Source: Lasioglossum baleicum (lineage: Eukaryota > Arthropoda > Insecta > Hymenoptera > Halictidae). From it: 64,000 bases of DNA. Of the stretch, positions 59,931 to 64,000 are shown piece by piece (position 1 is the stretch's first letter; every line of letters starts with the position of its first letter). Both the position numbers and the translations under genes were made by a program. Location of the stretch: the NCBI RefSeq assembly GCF_051020765.1, contig NC_134944.1, positions 7,688,001 to 7,752,000 of the forward strand, in the 5' to 3' direction. The notes beneath the pieces are model-generated. The model did not search any database, had not been told where the DNA came from, and saw only the letters and a list, made by a program, of their open reading frames with translations.

Positions 59931-61303
59931 AAAAATTTCTAACGATTCTGATCGAATTTTGAACCTGAATTGTTCACGCTGTGAGTTCATAAAAGATGGA
60001 AGACTGTTCGCTGGGATAATTTCAAGTAGAAAAGTCGTCGATTAGTCCGACAGAACCGCCTCGCGACCGCTGTTCCGCTCTCAAGCCGATAGTTCTCACT
60101 TGTTTCTCGTCTGTTCCTGTTTAATTGCGACGTTTGTACACGTACATACAACCAACATAAATGTGCGTCTCCGCGTGCACGTGTACACGACGTCCGTCTA
60201 TTTGTTCCATCTACTTCTTGTTCCTTTTTACACGCGAGCTCTGCAATTTTGGTTTACATCGCGCGCGATTCATTCGGAGTTGTTTCTCTCTGTTTTACTC
60301 CATTCAGTTCGATTTCTTCTTTGCGTTTATTCTTCCCCGTTTTTCTTCTCCCTTGGTTCTGTTTCGTTTACACCTGTCCGCCAACACCTGTTCCTACATC
60401 CCTATCTCTGTCGCCCACGCTGACTTCGACTTCGACTTCGTGGAACCACCGAAGTCCTCAAGATAGCGGTAAAACTCGTTCATGATGTGGAATTTCGTTG
60501 ATAAATAATTGCAATGTTGTTTTGACTCTTCGGTCGTTCCACGTGCCAACACAAATCGCTCTCGTCACCAGCCACCTGTCTCGTCAAGATTATCCATCCC
60601 TCTCTTCGATCGACCATCTGACTAAAATTGACGATCCCTCGAGTACACTGGAATTGCCGAATAGAAGTTTTCCCCAGGAAAAAACAGTTCTTTTTAGATT
60701 AACCCTATCTGGGTCTGTCTCGACCCGGAGTATCCATCGTCATTCAATTGTTCGACCCCTCGGAGTTAAATTGACACGCTCACTTCCAGTTTAATTAATT
60801 GTTTACACTTTGTTATATAAACTGATAATATTCAGTATCCTACTAAATCGTTTCAGTATTTCGTAGAGTTGCGTAAACATAATAATAATGATAGCGAGCG
60901 TGTTAAATGAACAGGTATTGTTAATTAAAAAATGAATAAAAGGTCTCGAAAATTTTGAGGTTTTTAGGTCCCAGTTAGGTAATGTGCTCCAGTTAGGGAT
61001 GCGTTTATTGATCTTTATGGTTGTTCATTCGTCGAAGCATTTGTTGGAATAGGGAAATAATTCTTCTCTCTGATCAAATTTTGATTTCGGTCTGCATTTT
61101 CGAGGATTTCGCGCAGATCGTTTGAAAATGCTGGAAGCCTAAACGCGCGGGCGACCGACGGCAATACGTTTCTCCATAAACAACCTCGAAAGGCAAGCGT
61201 CGACGGATAATCCGGATGGAACACGGTTAATCTGCCGGCGGTAGCATGCAAGCTGGTCGATTGTTTTAAGCCCTCTCCGTTGCTCTTCTTCTTTCGTCCA
61301 CTG
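59931..61303. other. Unannotated intron 7 DNA
   Basis: Unique and pyrimidine-rich DNA, including a short cttcgacttcgacttcg run near 60424. No calcineurin exon or other gene is supported. Confidence 0.4.
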
Positions 61304-61356
61304 CCCCCCCCCCTCTCTATCTATCTGTCTTTCTCTATATATCCCCCCCCCCCCCT
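61304..61356 (+). repeat. Two poly-C runs flanking a TCTA tract
   Basis: C10 at 61304-61313 and C14 at 61343-61356 flank a ctctctatctatctg tract. Confidence 0.95.
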
Positions 61357-61559
61357 AGTCTCGATGTCTCTGATCCCCGGGGAACGTGTGCAGATCGATC
61401 GAACGCATCGAGTAGCAATGGGATAGAGCACCTTGCAAGTAGAATCCTAACTGATTGCATTCCAACCCCCATAAGTACACCTCGGGGGAAACTTTGAGCC
61501 GAAACTCCCCGAATTGCCATAAACAATTTTCAAGCTGATTGCAGAGAACAAGGAATTTT

Positions 61560-62260
61560 TCAATTTTAAATAATTGTTTGCTATTGAGACCCTTCGGAAT
61601 TTAGTACATCATGTTTAGTATAAATCTCAATCTGACTTCGGAAAACAAGGAATTGTTCAAAAATTAAAAATTGTAAGCTTCCGAGATGCTTGATAATTTT
61701 GTATACTATTTTTAGTATAAATTTCGATCTGACTTTGGAAGCCAAGGAATTGTTCAAGAATTAAAAATTGTAAGCTTCCGAGCTGCTTGGAAATTTAGTA
61801 CAACATGTTTAGTATAAATTACAATCTGATGTTGGAAATCAAGGGAATTTTTCAATATTTAAAATTGTTTGCTATTGAGACCCTTGAGAATTTAGTACAC
61901 CATGTTTAGTATAAATCTCGATTCGACTTGGGAAAACAAGGAATTGTTCAAAAATTTTAAATTGTGAGCTTTTCCAACCCTTGGAAATGTAGTGTACCGT
62001 ATTTAGTATTTTCAATCTGATTTTGGAAAACAAGGAATTTTTCAATATTTGAAATTGTTTGCTCTAGTGAGACTCTTAGAAATTTAAATTTAGTATTTAT
62101 GTTTAGTATTTTCAACCTGACTTTAAAAACAAGGAATTGTTCAACAATTAAAAATTGTAAGCTTTCTGTAAGCTGCTGATGCTTGAAAAATTTCTACACG
62201 ATGTCTAGTATTTTTAATCTCCAATTAAGACAATTTTTATTCTGCATAAAGTCTAAAGAT
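61560..62260. repeat. Tandem array, 97 bp monomer, alternating types
   Basis: Marks (tttagtata) fall near 61614, 61711, 61808, 61905, 62002, 62102 and 62204. Type A begins ttgtttgctattgagaccct and type B begins ttgtaagcttccgagctgct. The order is about A B B A B A B. An M1-like end (gacaatttttattctgcata) closes the region at 62229. Confidence 0.85.
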
Positions 62261-62434
62261 TAAATAATTTATGCTAACTTGAAAAATATGAAAAATCCCA
62301 TTGGTCAATACAGTTTCTCCAGCGTTCTAACCAACGTCGATCCTATCGTTAAAGGAGTCAGTATCGATCCTTCCAAATCAAATTTCGAGGAGTACAGAAA
62401 TTGGAGAAAGCAATGTAGAGTTTTATTATCGAGT

Positions 62435-62435
<1 letters not shown>

Positions 62436-62470
<35 letters not shown>
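62436..62470. repeat. (TC)n microsatellite
   Basis: About 17 near-perfect tc dinucleotides. Confidence 0.95.
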
Positions 62471-62473
<3 letters not shown>

Positions 62474-63190
62474 TTCTGGGAGCGCCGTGCGACGTGTCTT
62501 TTGTTGGATCGAACCACTTATGGTCGCACGTGAGTAGTCGTTTCGACGGCCAGGAGCGTAGTAGTCAGGGGGCAAAGGAAACAGCCGACAGTCGAGAGCC
62601 CCCCTTTCTCTCCACCCCCTCAAACACCCCTGGGACTTGACACCATCCCCTATTTCTGCGTGTATTTTTATTATTTTCCATTTACCTTTTCTTTCGTTGA
62701 ACTGGACAGGGACCGAGTCACGAGGACCGTCCTACCGTCACTCGTAGCTCTCTTCCGCGTCGCCATTTCCTTCTCTCTCTTTCTCTATTTCTCTCTTACT
62801 CTGTCTCTCTCTCTCTCTCTTTTTGTGTTTCCGAGTGGGACCACCCCCGCGAGCCCACGTGACAGAAGCATCTCCGGACAGGACGACATTTCAACCACCC
62901 AGCAACCCCTCTCGATCCAACAACCCCTGTCGGCACTGTGCTAACCCTCTTTCAGACCCTGCACGCTTCTCTCTCTTTCTCTCTCTCTTCTCTCTTTCTT
63001 CTCTCTTTGTCTATCTATTTATCTGTCTTCCTCTACACGCCCGCGTTCGTGTTAAAGGAGAACCAGGAAATGATTGCCTGCCAACGCTTTCGAATTGGAT
63101 CAGTGACACCGTTGCAAAATTGGCTTCTAACAATTTTTAATTACAAACAAAAAAGTCTACAACCTTTTTTACGCAACTACAGTGACAAAT
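62471..63190. other. Pyrimidine-rich intron 7 DNA
   Basis: Several tctctc tracts (62770-62820, 62970-63010). No exon is supported. Confidence 0.45.
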
Positions 63191-63194
63191 AAGC

Positions 63195-63720
63195 ATACAA
63201 GGATAATCTACGTCGAAAAACACGTCGAAAATTTAGAACAGAGTTTTCTCATACGGGGCTTCGTTTTCGAGAAAATCGAATATTTTTTTATTTATCGGCT
63301 TAATCTCTGTACCACGATAAAAAGTAAAAGTACCAGAATAATCTACGTTGGAAACCACGTCGAAACTGTAGAATCAATACTTTTGTACGAACCTTCGTTT
63401 TCGAGAAAATCGAACTTTATTAAAAACGCAATTTGTTTATTTATCGTCAGTATCTCAACTACAATAAAAAAGTTAAAATACTGGGATAATCTACATCGAA
63501 AACCACGTCGAAAATGTAGAACAAAGTTTTTCCATACGAGCCTTCGTTTTCGTGAAAATCGTGGGTGAATATTGCCTTGTCTGACCATGGCTGTCCGTTT
63601 CCCCTTAAAATCGAGGTGACGATTTGAATTCGATTTTCTCGGCAACGAAGGCTCGGATCGAAAAATTGTATTCTCCATTTTCTACGTGGTTTTTAACGTA
63701 GAATCTGCTGCGTTAGTTTT
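63195..63720. repeat. Tandem array, ~135-149 bp, with inverted copy at the end
   Basis: Three direct units share taatctacgtcgaaaaacac, cttcgttttcgagaaaatcg and tttatttatcg. The first unit mark is near 63206. From about 63628 an inverted copy follows (cgattttctcggcaacgaag and ttctacgtggtttttaacgt). Confidence 0.8.
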
Positions 63721-64000
63721 TAATCCTTAATTCGAGCGCATAAATGTAAAAATCAACAGTGAAAGACTGTTGGACGGTACTCCTTGAACCCGAACGCCGA
63801 ACGAAAATGATTCAATCAGCATAAGCTCTGTCGCCACAGCATCATGTGTCACACTACGAGCTCATCTTTCACGAGACCACGTCTGCTCCACAGTGTTTCG
63901 TCTACATTATACCTGTCTCTCATTCTCTTTCTCTCTCACTCACTCTTTCTCCGCTCTCTCTCTCTCTCTGTCTCTTTTTCTTCCCTGGATTTGCTTGTGT

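Noticed and set aside
63182..63568. 128-codon open frame with repeating RIIYVEKHVE peptide
   Set aside because: It is a by-product of three ~140 bp tandem units; the reverse strand is equally open.

Overview
The window is animal nuclear DNA, almost certainly from an insect and probably from a hymenopteran (bee, ant or wasp). The reasons are seven GT-AG exons of an insect-type gene separated by introns of 0.7-14 kb, CpG-rich unique DNA, mariner and hAT remnants, and many microsatellites. The species is not identified. No prokaryotic features are present. No tRNA, rRNA or other RNA gene was recognised.

The only protein-coding gene I can support is calcineurin A (serine/threonine protein phosphatase 2B catalytic subunit) on the + strand. 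Its seven internal exons lie at 13842-13966, 23666-23777, 29685-29830, 43644-43783, 52393-52564, 53772-53898 and 54641-54721. They join in frame with no stop or frameshift, giving 903 nt or about 301 codons. They cover the metal-phosphatase core from the GDIHG motif through GDYVDRG, RGNHE, HGG and RAHE, then the calcineurin-B-binding helix and the acidic linker. The N-terminal exon or exons, and the calmodulin-binding and autoinhibitory exons, are not visible and should lie outside the window.

Everything else is intron or 5' flank, and it is unusually rich in tandem repeats. Left flank (1-13841): a small duplication, an inverted AT-rich repeat pair, a ~100 bp minisatellite, a truncated LINE, a ~112/224 bp array, a ~200 bp MITE, a complete hAT-type element with internal tandem repeats, and a 182 bp satellite reaching almost to the first visible exon. 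Intron 1 (13967-23665): a duplicated segment interrupted by a dispersed repeat, a 103/206 bp array, a 175 bp array, a perfect 34 bp inverted repeat, a three-level transposon nest and a 179 bp array. Intron 2 (23778-29684): relatives of the 175 bp array, a ~190 bp array, a 179/358 bp array and a 20 bp minisatellite. Intron 3 (29831-43643): a ~185+201 bp dimeric array, a 182 bp array, a 216 bp array seeded by a MITE, a 20 bp minisatellite and a 3 kb 169/338 bp array. Intron 4 (43784-52392): a head-to-head mariner remnant, a MITE, a 182/364 bp array, a 28 bp minisatellite with higher-order structure, a foldback element and a CTAG-rich minisatellite related to the 364 bp array. Introns 5-7 (after 52564): a ~130-147 bp array, a second foldback element, microsatellites, poly-C runs, a 97 bp array and a ~140 bp array.

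The most striking pattern is this. Several unrelated intronic arrays inside one gene share two properties: monomers near nucleosomal length (about 169-190 bp) or about half that (97-112 bp), and an alternating A/B higher-order structure. This resembles centromeric satellite organisation but sits in short arrays between exons of an essential gene.
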